A stretch of 64,000 nucleotides of DNA from Setomelanomma holmii (GCA_010015745.1 ML978234.1:96626-160625); one strand, 5' to 3'. Positions 35,943 to 47,752 are shown, counted from the first letter of the stretch. Program-made: numbers and translations. The notes: generated by a model not told the origin, from the sequence alone.

Positions 35943-37441
35943 TCCAAATCTTGGATCACAAGGATGCGCTGGCATTCATCAATGCGTGTCTCTCCGGACA
36001 GTCGACCGTTACGAAGAACTTCTTCGACGTCTTCGGCACGACTGGCTGCCTATTGAACTGCGATGATGAGAGGAGTCAAGAAAACATATTCGGACTCTGA
36101 AGAAAATTGCCGCTCCAACATCAAGGAAAGAGAGGGAAGCCAGATGGGCCGAACGAAAGACTCAGCGCAGTCGTTTACGACAATCACGCCAGGAATGGTT
36201 CCCAGCAAGCCTTATTGCAGCGTCTGTGGCTCAAGGCTGTGGATCGTGTACCATTCTCACACACATCCTCTGTATCATCTTTTTCGAAACAGCAGAATAT
36301 CTTCCAGATGGATACGAATACTCCATAGCTCACGATTTTGTGATTAGTCATCGCGTGGAGGGTGGAAAGAATGTCCTCAAGAGTGCGCAGTTGCTTCAGC
36401 CTCCAGGTACGCAAAGCACGAAGGGCGTGCGAATTTGGCTGACGGTACCCAGACCTTTGCGAGCGGTTTGAGAGGTTTCGCACTTCACGTTTACTTCTCG
36501 GCAAAGAAGTGTCAATCTCGCGCGCTCGAGAATGGTATTACAAGTGCCTGACTAGCCACAGGAACTGTACACAGCTCAGCGGTGTACAAACTGACGGCAA
36601 TCGTCCCTCACGCCTCCTCGATACAACTGCTACCCAGAAGAACGGGCTATGCGGGATCAGGCTTGTGGCAACAACCACCAATGTCGCATACGGGTATGCC
36701 TGCCTTAGTCACCGCTGGGATAAGGCAGTGGAAGATTGCCGAACAACAACGAATAACCTGGGGAAGAGACTCGGCTTCATTGCGCTGGCGGATTTGCCCA
36801 CCAACTTCCGAGACGCGGTCACGATTGCGCGGAATTTCAACATTCAGTATCTGTGGATCGACTCTTTGTGCACTGTTAAGAGTGGCGACAATAAAGAGGA
36901 TCTTCTCCGGGAGCTAGCAAAGATGGCTTTCATCTACCAAAACACGCAGCTCACTATTGCAGCAGTGTCATCTCCCAACTTATCGGATGGCTGTTTCATG
37001 AACGACCGATCGGCCGACAAAGCTTTGCTAGTCTCCAAAGACGCAGATGAAAGTCATTGTATCGGTGCCCGAATACTCGATGGTAAAGGCCAGTTCATAT
37101 CCATAGCTGAGCACTACCCACTCTTTACACGAGGTTGGGTGTTTGAAGAACGGTTGCTATCGACGCGGTTCCTTCACTGTAATTACGGAGAATTCGAATT
37201 CGAGTGTTTCCAGTTGTCTACATATGAATGTGACCCGTTAATTGCACCACACGCTGGAGGGACACGAAAGGACAAAGGCAAGAAGGCAGCGCAACGCAGC
37301 TTGCGCTTCACCAATAATCGTGGCCTTTTCGTCAAGGAGGTTAACACGAATTCAGACCATATCGTGCACTATTGGCGGCACGTAGTACAGTCGTACATGG
37401 AGCTGGATCTGAAGAAGTTTGGCTGTTCTGATATGTGCTAG
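35943..37441 (+). pseudogene. HET-domain (heterokaryon incompatibility) gene, degenerate
   Basis: The HET core is clear at 36.66-37.0 kb: YACLSHRWDKA, LPTNFRDAVTIAR, YLWIDSLC, KMAFIYQNTQLTIAAVSS and GCF, then TRGWVFEERLLSTRFLHC. HET proteins trigger cell death on fusion of unlike strains. An upstream exon (QEWFPASLIAASVAQGCGSC and on) joins through a 46-bp intron at 36407-36452. No ATG exists in that frame before the core. Further upstream the reading is split between two frames (DHKDALAFINACLSGQ in one, DRYEELLRRLRHDW in another) with tandem TGA codons at 36064-36069. The 3' end stops abruptly soon after HYWRHVV, where family members usually continue. It is likely a relic; an unusual intron pattern is the alternative. 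Confidence 0.6.
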
Positions 37442-37684
37442 TTTCGGTTGAGCTGAGCGGGAAAGGGTGCGCCCCTCGAAATGCAGCAGCTAATCAATAT
37501 GTTTCTGGACCTAAGATATGATCACAAAGTTCGAAAGGGGGGCAGACTTTTGTACAAACTGATGTAGGTGCATGAGTGTCAAGAGAGTATAATGTAGTGG
37601 TGATATTGTATCTATTCATTTCTCATATCGGAGGCTTATGAAGTATGTCTATTCATTACTTTCTCCGTCCACAGGATTCCCGCT

Positions 37685-38808
37685 CTAGTTTTCAAGGACA
37701 TATCGGTACCTCGCCTTGCCATCCACCATATCGATGACAGCCTGGTTCGCCTCCTTCATGCTGCGCTTCTGAATCCAGGGCTTAACCTTCTTGTCCGCAG
37801 CGAGTTGTAGCATCTCAGCGATCTCAGCTGGTGAGCCGATTGCGGAGCCGCCGACCTTAATGCCACTTGCGATCAAGGTGAAGGCGTTGATGTTGGGGAG
37901 TTTACCGCCGTCGGGAGCACCAACCTGGATGAAGGTGCCCTTGGTCTTGAGTAGCGATAGATAATCGTTCAGCGGCATCTTCTCAGACGAAACTGTGCAG
38001 ACAATGAGGTCGAGCGTCTGCGCGTTGTGCTTGGCCCAGTCCTTGTCACCATCAGTGGCAATGTACTGATCAGCGCCCAACTTGAGTACATCATCCTTCT
38101 TGTCCTCCTTTCTTGAAATGCCAACGACCTTATCCGCACCAAGCGCCTTGGCGAAGATGACACCAAAATGCCCCAGACCGCCAACGCCAACAATACCGAC
38201 TGTCTTGCCAGGTCCGCAGCCGTAATTCTTCAGGGGCGAGAACACGGTGATACCGCCGCAAAGCATAGGTGCAGCGTCTGCGGAGTCGAGACCTTCAGGG
38301 ATGTTAAGCACGAAGTGTGCGTTTGTGCGGTTGTGTGTTGCGTAGCCACCGTATGACTTGCCCTCGTCGCCAGGGTAGACGGATCCATAAGTATTTACGA
38401 CGCCGCGGTGGCAGTGGTTCTCAATACCGTTCGAGCAGTCGGGGCAATCCTTCTGGAGGCATGATCGGGCTTGCGCGCCGACACCGACGCGGGCACCTTC
38501 CTTGATGTGTGTGACGTTCTTGCCGACCTTGACGGCCTTGCCAATGATCTCGTGTCCCACGACGCAGGCTGTTCAATGTCAGAAGATGTTCCGTTTGTGA
38601 AGAAACTGGGAGAGTACTCACGGTATGGTGTGGGGCCCCAGCCAGAGCTGAGCATGTGAAGATCTGATCCGCAGATGCCGCAGTGGGAGATCTCAATGTC
38701 GACGTCGTCCTCAGTCCACTTCTTGGGCTCGAACTCGCCCCACTGCATCTTGCCCTTGACGGACTCCTCGTCCTTGCCGAGCCATCCTTGGAACTTTGTG
38801 GCTGACAT
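37685..38808 (-). CDS. Zinc-dependent medium-chain alcohol dehydrogenase (ADH6/cinnamyl-alcohol type)
   Basis: Model: complement of join(37685..38568, 38622..38808), 356 aa, with one 53-bp intron in phase. It is an NADP(H)-type zinc ADH that reduces aldehydes to alcohols. Catalytic zinc ligands: HCGICGSDLHM and GHEIIG. Structural zinc cysteines: SCLQKDCPDCSNGIENHC. Rossmann motif GIVGVGGLGHFGV (about residues 180-192). The length is normal for the Adh6/7 branch. Soluble and presumably cytosolic. The substrate is probably a broad range of aliphatic and aromatic aldehydes; nothing nearby points to a specific pathway. Confidence 0.93.
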
Positions 38809-39506
38809 TGCTGATAGATTCGTTGGTTGCTGATGAGTTTTGAGACGAGTGGTGGTTGTGAGTTTGGTTTGGAGGATTCAAGTAATTGATGTGTTTAGTG
38901 GCTTGAGATGCTTAAGTAGTTCTCTAAGCTAATCTTCGCGTTGCTATGACGTCCTTCCATTGCTCGTCCGACAAATTTGTACGTTGTTATCTACGGTCTG
39001 GCCCGTGGCAGCCCCATTGGCTACTGCACTGCCGGTCGCGATCCCCGTGATAGCTTGAATCGCCGTACCATCACAAAAGAGCCGCAGAATGTCGGAGGGC
39101 TGCGAAAAGTTTCGGGCATGACGTAAGGGCCTCATGAGCGATGGGCCGTTTCTGGTTAGTCTGCCGCCGTTCTGGGGCATCTTGGCGAGCCTCATCGGCG
39201 GCAACGGAGTTAGAGTCGCCAGCCTTGCTCTAATTAGTACAGTGATCGGTGTTTATGTAGCTTGATGACAGTACAGCTCAGACTACTCGGAGGAATGTAT
39301 AACTTCTATACAAAATCGTTGAGCAGATTGAGGAGTGTTGCACTGCGGCATTGGCGGAAGCAGCTGGAGAAGGTGGTGCGAGCATCAGGATATCGCGACC
39401 GAAAGAAGGCCCGAGATACTAATCAAGCGTTGGAGATATGTCAATATGGTGGCTTCGAAACAGTGAGGATCTTGAGCGGAAAGCTGCGATTGGCAGATAT
39501 CCCACG
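38809..39506. other. Intergenic region
   Basis: About 700 bp between two minus-strand genes. It holds the presumed promoter of the ADH gene. No gene or site recognised; the 86-codon minus ORF inside lacks family resemblance. Confidence 0.4.
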
Positions 39507-41125
39507 TCATCTAAAGCGCTCATATCTTGCCTCTTCTTTCATCCTCTGGTTCACGCGCTCGATCGTCTTGGCATCATACAATTCATCCAAGCTTTTCTCT
39601 CCCTTCAGTAATTGCTTCTCGTGTCTGGCGGCCTCCTCCTTCGTCATCAAGACCAGCTCATTCATTTTGAGCGTGCTGCTCTTTTGCCCCTCTATGCTCT
39701 CGTCGACAAAGTTGGTTGTTGGTTTTTGCCATCTGCTGAGCACTAGACGAGTTGAAAGACCGCTGATGATGCTTTGCCCATTGTACACTTCTTCAACAAG
39801 ATAGCCAACGTCGCTTTGTGTCATGGGGATCTTGAGGCCTTGTGCGTCTTGGATGATGAATAATGTACGAGCCACACGCTCTTCGGCGCCTTGCAGTGCG
39901 CCAAGAATGCCATCATACATTTTGTCGCGAGACTTCGATGGCAGGTATTCGTGTGGATAGTCTGTGATCGAAAGGATAACATGGTTTGCGACTGCGAGAC
40001 CAAAGATTGCTGGCATCGTTCCAAGTACTGGCAAGATCCGGACTCGAAAATCGGCAAGCACACCGAGCTCGCCAACATTGCCCTTTGCGAACTCTTCCTC
40101 TGACAGCGGTTGGAGCTCGGCCTTTCCTGGGCCTGGTCTCTCGGTAGAGAAGACTACTGGAATGCCATCGTTCACGCCTAGTAATCGTAGCTTTCTCCTT
40201 GTGGTCTTTGACAAGGGGTCGTCGGTACTCGCGGATATATCGCCTATGAAGATCCTGGTAGGGTCGGATTTGCACCCAGCTCCCATCGAAGAAATTACCT
40301 TCAGTTTGTTCTTTGAGCAGTAACTTAGCAGCGCGACCTTGCTGTCGATGTTGTCGATAGCATCAATAACGAAATCTGGCTGCTTTCCATTCAGATCTGA
40401 AAGCTGTGCTGCAGCAGTCTGCTCACTGAAGAGCTCGTTTCGACATTCGAAGTGTGTCCATGGAGTGATCTGTTCTAAGCGTTTGCGGAGTGTGTGAACC
40501 TTGGAAGTACCGACATCTGCCAGAGTCGCGACTGCGTGTCGGTTGAGAGATGATAAAGTGACCTGGTCGAAGTCGATGAGGCGAATGCTCGCACACCCTG
40601 AGCGTGCGAGTGCTGCTGTTGCGTGCGATCCAACGCCGCCACATCCCACAACAATAACGAAAGCATTTCGAAGTTTTGAAAGACCATCATCCGTAAGGAA
40701 GACTCTGTTTCTGGCCAACTGTTCGAGGATAAGTTCTAGATATATGTTAACAATTGAGTACCAGAGTGAACAGATCAAGCATACCATCGTCATAGTCTCC
40801 ACTCCTTGCTCTTGCTGCTAGCGCTGTACTTCGCTCATCTTCTTTGCTCGGGGCAAATACGTTAGACGCAGCGCCATATTCTGTCAACTTCAAACAAAGT
40901 CAACATTGGCCCAATCGAGAGCGGAAATGATGAAAGACATACTCTCGCCGCATGATGATGATCATCGATTTCTGGTATCGATGCCTTCAGATCTGCCACT
41001 CTGTACATCCGTCTAGCTTTTTGAAAGCCAAGGATTGTGCTGGCGACAAGTGCTCCCGAGACCACGGCGGTCGTGATGAGCTGCGCATTGCGAGACTCGG
41101 TGGCCCTGGATATCCAGGATGACAT
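39507..41125 (-). CDS. tRNA threonylcarbamoyladenosine dehydratase (TcdA/CsdL, yeast Tcd1/2-like)
   Basis: Model: complement of join(39507..40735, 40785..40887, 40943..41125), 504 aa; phases agree. An E1-like ThiF fold: nucleotide-binding VVGCGGVGSH (residues 124-133), then LIDFDQVTLSSLNRH (acid and Arg of the adenylating site) and VIDAIDNIDSK. Family function: ATP-dependent cyclisation of t6A to ct6A at position 37 of ANN-decoding tRNAs. An N-terminal helix (LITTAVVSGALVASTILGF, residues 16-34) agrees with the outer-mitochondrial-membrane location of yeast Tcd1/Tcd2. A C-terminal extension after the ThiF domain is also typical of the fungal forms. Confidence 0.9.
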
Positions 41126-41513
41126 ATTGTAGATGCGTTGCGAAACTTAAGGCTGTGCCACCCTTTGTCACGGTTCTGTAGCCATAGATATTTCGAAGGT
41201 GGAATTTGTGTCACATGAACTTGTGATTAGTGTGGCTGAAGATGACTTCGTGATGTGCGGCTCAAAGTTCAGACAATCCAGCTAGCGCAAAACGAGTTAG
41301 GCGCCAGAATTTGTCCATTAAGCACACCGCAGATGACCTCGAAGCATAGCCGCCAGCGAACCATACAAGCACAACTCGACGCGCCTGAGACACGCTTCAC
41401 GCGCCGTCTAAGCCTCTGGTCCCGTGGGACGTTCCTTCTCGCCCATATAGAGCTTCAGCTTGCCCCAGACTCCACGTCGATCGTGCTGTCTCTACATCCG
41501 CACATAATCCACT
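41126..41513. promoter_or_regulatory. Divergent promoter region, TCD and NUC1
   Basis: 388 bp separate the outward-facing ATGs at 41125 (minus) and 41514 (plus), so both promoters are inside. No specific site is called. Confidence 0.5.
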
Positions 41514-42539
41514 ATGTCTAAAGTCACATTTGCGATCATCGCAGCAGGTGGTGCAGCGGCGGGCGCAGCAGCAACAGCAGCCTTCTACTCATCCAAGAAA
41601 GATTCGCTCACACCCACAACAGTGTCAACAACCACAACAACCATCACTGGCCCTCCGCGACCAAGCCCAGTCCCCTCTATTCCCGCAATCCCCAGACCGA
41701 TCGCGGCAGCAAGAGCACCCCCGGTAGATCCCAACGGCGTCTTCCAATATGGCTTCCCTGGTCCAGTGAACGATCTCCGACCTGCTGCATCTCTCACATC
41801 CACCTACGATCGCCGCACACGAAATCCAGCATGGGTTGCTGAGCACATTACACCCGAGTCGCTAGCAAACAGCAACGCGGACAGGAAACACAGTGTTTTT
41901 GTCGAAGACATCACAGTACCTGAGAAATTCCGGGCAAAGTTGAAGGACTATTTTCGCAGCGGATATGACCGAGGACATCAGGTGCCAGCTGCCGACGCGA
42001 AGTGGAGTCAAGAAGCAATGGACGATACATTTGCACTAAGCAACATGTGTCCGCAGGTCGGAGATGGGTTTAATCGCGACTACTGGGCGCATTTCGAGGA
42101 CTTCTGTCGACGCCTGACTCACTCGTACCCTTCAGTTCGAATCGTAACAGGACCGCTGTACCTACCCAAGCGCGATGCGGATGGCAAATGGCGAGTGTCT
42201 TACGAAGTCATCGGATCGCCACCAAATGTTGCGGTACCAACACATTTCTACAAGGTCATATTCGCCGAGGACGGAACGGTTGGAGGCAAAGTCGCGCTCG
42301 GTGCATTCGTGCTGCCCAACGCCGTCATTGCGAACAGCAAGCCGTTGATGGACTTCGAGGTCCCGATTGAGGCAGTGGAAAGGGCCAGTGGGCTCGAATT
42401 TGCGACCAAGTTAGCACCAGAGAGGAGAAAGCGACTGTGCCAGGAAGTCAGCTGCTCAACGATTGTGAAGGAGTATGCGCAGAGGCAGAAGGTGTTTGGC
42501 AAGAGCCAAGAAGCACAAGTACCTCTGCAGAAGAGGTGA
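41514..42539 (+). CDS. nuc1: Mitochondrial DNA/RNA endonuclease G (NUC1)
   Basis: Intronless, 341 aa. A hydrophobic Ala/Gly-rich N-terminus (FAIIAAGGAAAGAAATAAFY) acts as mitochondrial import and inner-membrane anchor. A Thr/Pro-rich linker follows, then the DNA/RNA non-specific endonuclease domain from about residue 75. The catalytic motif DRGHQ is at residues 152-156 (the His is the general base), followed by LSNMCPQVGDGFNRDYW with the metal-binding Asn. Family role: sugar-non-specific beta-beta-alpha-Me nuclease of mitochondria acting in mtDNA turnover and cell death. All key residues are present. Confidence 0.95.
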   Translation: MSKVTFAIIAAGGAAAGAAATAAFYSSKKDSLTPTTVSTTTTTITGPPRPSPVPSIPAIPRPIAAARAPPVDPNGVFQYGFPGPVNDLRPAASLTSTYDRRTRNPAWVAEHITPESLANSNADRKHSVFVEDITVPEKFRAKLKDYFRSGYDRGHQVPAADAKWSQEAMDDTFALSNMCPQVGDGFNRDYWAHFEDFCRRLTHSYPSVRIVTGPLYLPKRDADGKWRVSYEVIGSPPNVAVPTHFYKVIFAEDGTVGGKVALGAFVLPNAVIANSKPLMDFEVPIEAVERASGLEFATKLAPERRKRLCQEVSCSTIVKEYAQRQKVFGKSQEAQVPLQKR

Positions 42540-42809
42540 TTAGCAGAGCTTTCGTGTGAAGTTCAAACATAGCGGCATAGCATTGGAAATGATTGAAAGA
42601 TACCATGGCATTGTTGTACACGTTGATGTAGTATATGGTACAGTGTTGTACATCGTCAAGTCATCCTATATCCGTCAAGGCGTTCACCTCAATGGATTCG
42701 TGCCTGTCCATATGCCTTCGTACTGAGTGGCCATGTTATAGCCATCGTCTAGCTTGAGATCGATACCTTCCATAACCTTTCTGCCCAATTTTCCAACACC
42801 TTCTGCTCT

Positions 42810-43146
42810 TCACATCGATAGCGATGCGCCCGCATGGCTCTCCCTTTGTATCCTTGCCACATACTGCTTCGATACTGTATTCCACGCGCTCATATATTTC
42901 TCCATGCAGCTTGTGAAGCATGTCTCTTCGCCTTTCGAGAGCGAGGTTCCGGGCTTGGGTACGCATCGCTCGAAGCAGTGTTCGTTCAGCTTCTCGACTA
43001 GCATGCGTGCGTTCTGCATGGCGGCTTCTTGCTGCACCTGGCGCATGATTTGGGTTTTGCTATACGATGTATTAGAGGCGGCATTGTAGCGTCGAGTTGA
43101 GAGCGTCATACGGGTCATTGACGCCCAGGGATCCTAGTGCGTCCAT
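42810..43146 (-). CDS. tim13: Mitochondrial import inner membrane translocase subunit Tim13
   Basis: Model: complement of join(42810..43059, 43112..43146), 94 aa; the short first exon of 35 nt joins in phase through a 52-bp intron. Twin CX3C motifs, HCFERC and CFTSC, are separated by 15 residues. The preceding helix reads IMRQVQQEAAMQNARMLVEKLNEHC, the Tim13 pattern. With Tim8 it forms the intermembrane-space chaperone that guides hydrophobic precursors to TIM22. Size and spacing are normal. Confidence 0.93.
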
Positions 43147-43560
43147 CTTGGTAGGTATGTGTCAAATTCGGTATATTTGATCCTGTTCGCAGCGGCGATT
43201 CGGTGTGTTTACTCGTCGTACTTGTGCCTCGAAAAAGTTGTCGACGTCAAGAGCAATGGCCTGGTCGCACTTTGACTTTCTCGGTAGCGCGCCGCCGCCA
43301 TTGCGCAAGACCCCTGCAGCAAGTCGCGGAAAGGCCACTCATCACCGCCGCGGCCAACACCAACTTCTTGAAGCCCACCACGCCCATGTCGCCCACCCGG
43401 TCCATTCCTCTCTTCTCGCAGCTGCATTGATTCGCGGCGTGTCTTGTCTCTTCAATCCTTGGAGCTCAGTCTTCTTATTCCATTCTTTCGTGGGCCCTTT
43501 CTTGTTGTAGGGATAGCTTGGGGATAGCTGGTCTCAGCGGAGGAGCATCCTTGTACAGCC
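43147..43560. promoter_or_regulatory. Divergent promoter region, TIM13 and L-type lectin
   Basis: 414 bp between outward-facing starts at 43146 (minus) and 43561 (plus). It is GC- and CCGCC-rich in the middle. No defined site called. Confidence 0.45.
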
Positions 43561-44743
43561 ATGCTGTTCGCAAGACCATGGACGAGCTTGTGCCTGTTGG
43601 CGGGGAGCTGGACGGGCGCTTTGGCGCGGTCTGGAGGACTCTCAGAGGACCCTGATATCAAGGCCATCTCGGTATGTTGGCGCAATTGAAGCTTGGGAAC
43701 ATTGCTAACGAAGGAGCAGCTACGGACACACAGCCTCGAGCCCGTAAGTCCCCCGCGAATGAGAATAGAAATTCCTCGTAGAATCGCTAGAACGGTGTCT
43801 AACATGCTATAGCCATACCTCGATTCGGACATGCAAAGTCGGTGGTGGGACTTCGGCGGAGACACCATTATTCGAACCGACAAGTATGTCCGACTCGCCT
43901 CAGACAAGCCATCACGCGACGGCTGGATATTCTCAAGAGTCCCATTGACTGCGACAAACTGGGAGGTGCGATCATCCATACCTAGCATCAAGTTCAGCAG
44001 CTCACGCGACTAGATTCTGTTCGAGTTCAAGATTCATGGCCAGGGCAATCTTTACGGCGATGGCTTCGCAATGTGGCTCACCAAGGAGCGCGCGCAACCA
44101 GGCAACGTCTTCGGCCACACGGACAAGTTTGAGGGACTCGGTCTCTTCTTCGACACGTATAAGAACAACCGACCGGGCACCGTGTTCCCCTACATTATGG
44201 CTATGCAGGGTGATGGTCACACCGCGTATGATAAGGACAACGACGGCAAGGCGAACGAGGTCGCTGGCTGCTCTGTATGTTCTCACGGCAATCAGGTTCC
44301 GGTATGACTGCTAACGCTGCCAGGCTCGTGGTATCCGCAACGCCCAAATCCCCACCAAAGCCCGCCTCACCTACTTCCAAGACAACTTCCTCCGCCTCGA
44401 GCTTCAATACAAGTCCGAAGACGAGTGGACACAATGCTTCGAGATCCCCAACTTCAAAGTCCCGCCCGTCGCATATCTAGGCTTCTCCGCCGAGACCGGT
44501 GAACTCTCCGACAACCACGACATCGTTTCCGTCAAGTCGAGCAACCTGTACAGGAAGAACCCCGGTGGCCAGCCTTCGACGGCAAATAAGAAGGGCGGCA
44601 AGGCAGCCAGCTCCATGGTGCGCGAGAAGAGCTCGGGCAGCTGGACATGGTTCTTCGTCAAGTTTATTCTGTTCGGCCTTGCGCTGACGGGCGGGTATGT
44701 TGGGTACACTGTCTACCGGACGAAGCAGCGGGATCGGTTCTAG
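43561..44743 (+). CDS. L-type (legume-like) lectin cargo receptor, VIP36/Emp46-47 type
   Basis: Model: join(43561..43671, 43720..43743, 43813..43965, 44014..44274, 44324..44743), 322 aa; five exons, one only 24 nt, all phase 0. A signal peptide (CLLAGSWTGALA) leads into the beta-sandwich lectin domain: WWDFGGDTII, KIHGQGNLYGDGFAMWL, LGLFFDTYKNN and YIMAMQGDG, with the Asp/Asn residues that bind Ca2+ and mannose. Near the C-terminus comes one helix, WFFVKFILFGLALTGGYVGYTVY, and a short basic tail ending RDRF, an aromatic ER-exit-type terminus without a KKxx signal. Role: sorting of high-mannose glycoproteins between ER and Golgi. Confidence 0.93.
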
Positions 44744-45942
44744 AAGAACAAAGGCATGGATATTGAAGGTGCGAAGCCAGGCGTACATTTCCCTACGCAG
44801 AAACTGTGGTGCATGAGTCGCAGGAAGAGAAAGGAGAAGCGTTCAGATGACTGTGAGGTCTTGTACATGGTGCGCTGAAGTGGAGTAGGAAGACGGAATG
44901 GGGTTGGGAACGCGAAAATGGCCGCTATGGTTGCAGCTACGAGTATGGCTGGATGTATCATTGCGCATTGTTTGGCGGTCCCTGGTAGCATGTGTACTTC
45001 TTTTCCCCTAGCGAATATCAACGCGTCACGTTCATGTTAATCGTGCCGCTCATAAGAAAAGCGGGGAATGGGCTTTGTGTGATGTATCCGCTTCATTAGA
45101 GCGAGATCTTGCATTGCAGGCAGCGAGATTGCTTCAACGTAGCGGATCATGTGTTGTTCTGGCATCCGTTTTAGATGACTTGGCCTCAGGGAGGTATTGG
45201 AGGCGGTCATGATGTGCGTGATGCACACTATAAGTGCTTGCGATAGAAGAATCAACGCCCAATTTCATTTCGATGTGCTGTGCACGTGGGCCAAAGCGTG
45301 TTGTTATTATGCTTGCGATAGTGTAGGATTGAGGGCTGATCAGGGTTGTGACTTCTTCTGTCTAGTGAGTTCCGCCGCCCCACTTTTGACGTCGCCCCGA
45401 GTCGTTCTTTCCATCAAAACGCCTTTTCCTCTAGCGACTTGGACCTTGCAGATTGAGCCCGTAAGTGAAGCCTACTTTGGAAGAGGTTCTGCCGAAATAA
45501 AGTCTGTCCTCCGGGAGACTACCACCATTGCAAATGATGAACAAAGATTTGTTCTTTGCCGAGCCTGCCACAGGCTGAGGCGCAAGGATAGGGGGAGTAT
45601 TAGAGATGAGACTGCGACGGGCAGACTTGTCCACAGTCACAAAGGCTAGGGGCCATTGCCCGCGTGGCTTGCAGCAAGGCTGGCGCGGGACTCTCAGCTT
45701 CAGCCTACTTTCTCGAACTCTCCAGCCTGCATTCCTAACATGCAACAAGCGCGCAAACCTACGACGTTGAACAAGAACTTCACAGATCATATCCGGCAAT
45801 AAATCTGGTCCGACTTTGGATCGTTGGAGTTCCTGACAAGAAATTGTGGCTGGATGAGAGAATACCTCAACAGCCTGGATTGTAGTGACAACAAAACCAA
45901 ACGCGACCAAATCGGCACGAAACAATCTCACGGATGCAAGAA
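44744..45942. other. 1.2 kb intergenic tract
   Basis: Nothing supported. A minus-strand ORF (45431-46114) overlaps the HET gene start antisense and has no family signature. Another at 44740-45021 begins with a hydrophobic run but overlaps the lectin stop and is not convincing. Confidence 0.4.
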
Positions 45943-47752
45943 ATGACAGACTCAAAAAAAGCCCCGTGATCGCAACTCGAACAAATCTCCCTATCAGCCA
46001 GTCGATTCTATGAAGGGAGAGATCAGACTGGCAATTTTGGCTCCTGGAAGCTACGATGACCCTATCATCATCCAGCTGTGTGTCGTGCTTGTGGCAGACT
46101 CCGATAGACCACATTACGATGCATTCTCATACGCCTGGGGCATAGAGCTCTCTCCGCATAGGGCGCGGGTTGACAAGGCCGAGTTGACGATTGGCGAGAA
46201 TCTGGACTGCGCGTGAGGGCATCTTCGACAAAAATACCAGAGTCTAACACTCTGGGTCGACGCAATCTGCATCAATCAAGCCAATCTCTTCGAACGAAGC
46301 TTGCAAATTAGCCTGATGGCTGGCATATTCTCCATGGCGCATAGAGTCAGGATTTGGCTTCGTCCAGACGAGGGGGATCAAGGGCAGACACTATATCAGA
46401 CAAGCAATGGTCAACTACCTGCGTCCCTTAGGAGTCTGCGAGTACTGAGCGACATTTGCAAGCGTGCTTGGTTTCGTCGCGTATGGGTGGTTCAAGAACA
46501 GGCTGTCTTACAGGATAGTCCAATAGTGCATTTGGGGTTGTACTCCGGCTCTTGGGATACGTTGTCCACCTTGTTGGACGAAATACTCCGCTGGAATCAA
46601 GAGTCAGAATGGTGGAAGGTGACTCACGGCGACTCTTCTGAATTGTGGCTCGAGTTCCTTCGTTGCACCAAACCAACCGCTGATCTTGCCTCCCTAAGGT
46701 CGTTGAGATCTAAAAGTAGACTTGCTGAGATTCTGGTACGTACGGAACAATTGCAAGCGACAGATCCGCGGGACAAAGTCTTCGGTGTTTTGGCCATGCC
46801 CAACCTTGAGACGTCACCTGAACGACTGGAGGCCGACTATGCTAAAATTGTACAGCAAGTTTTCGCCGAGACGAGTGTAATGCTTATAGAAGAAGACCCG
46901 GGTCAGCTGTACATGCAGTTCTTAATGTATCTTTTACGCTAACCATCGACAACGCAGCAGTCTGTTGTTACAGGACTACCTTCATGGGCTGTCAACTTCA
47001 CTATCATCTCGCGGAATCCAGGTCTCGATCGGTATTATAATCACTCGAATGAACTCTCTGCGTATCACATCATTTCCCCGAAGCCCAAACAAGGTCTTGC
47101 ATCGATGATTCGGCTACTTCCAGAAGGCCGCTTACAACCCGTCGGTGTGTATACCGCCACGGTATCGGAAACTTCAAAGGACATACTGGTGCCGAGTTCC
47201 GGTGATCATGATCGATTCGAGTCACACCGGGATCTGATCGATACGCTCTTCCACCTATACGATAACATGATGCGGTCAGATAGTATACGACCGATAACAT
47301 TCTTCCAGGCCGTGTGTCTCCATTCGAAAAGAATCATGGACCTTCCTCACGTAGTCAAGTTTCAGCGGCTTCTTGATTTATCTCCCTGCGATAGACGGCC
47401 ACGTAACGAGATGACCGATCATGAAGCTTTTTTCATGGAAGCGTGCTGCATCAGAGTGTACAACAAGATCCTTTTCACCACTGATGCACGCCATATTGGC
47501 GAAACATATCATCCGGATGCAGTCAGCGGTATCGAGCCAGGAGATATAGTGGCTGGTCTATTTGGCATCAATCTTCCATTCATACTGCGCCAGAACGAGT
47601 CCACTGGTGAATATCGAATGATTGCTGTTGCGCACATTGTCGATCACGCCTACAATCATAGTAGCCTGACAAATGCTCCGGAAGGTACCACAGAAGACGA
47701 TATATGGAACGACTTGAATAAGTTTGGTCTGAAGGAGTACATAATCGTGTGA
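45943..47752 (+). pseudogene. HET-domain (heterokaryon incompatibility) gene with in-frame stops
   Basis: One frame carries an almost complete HET protein: YQPVDSMKGEIRLAILAPG, YDAFSYAWG, LTLWVDAICINQ, RVRIWLRPDEGD, VWVVQEQAVL and PRDKVFGVLAMPN, then LPSWAVNF and a C-terminal half ending IIV at 47752. It is interrupted in frame by TGA at 46214-46216 (between DCA and GHLRQ, inside the conserved block) and by TAA at 46940-46942. Neither lies in a usable intron: the only GT..AG around the TAA would be 31 nt and out of phase. At the 5' end an ATG at 45943 reaches the frame only if one A of a seven-A run (45954-45960) is missing. Inference: a recently inactivated incompatibility gene. Confidence 0.75.

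Noticed and set aside
44740..45021. Minus-strand ORF with a hydrophobic start, signal-peptide-like
   Set aside because: It overlaps the lectin stop codon, has few features after the hydrophobic run and no TATA or splice support.
45431..46114. 227-codon minus-strand ORF
   Set aside because: It lies antisense to the start of the HET gene, has no family motif and no good start context; it is treated as a shadow.
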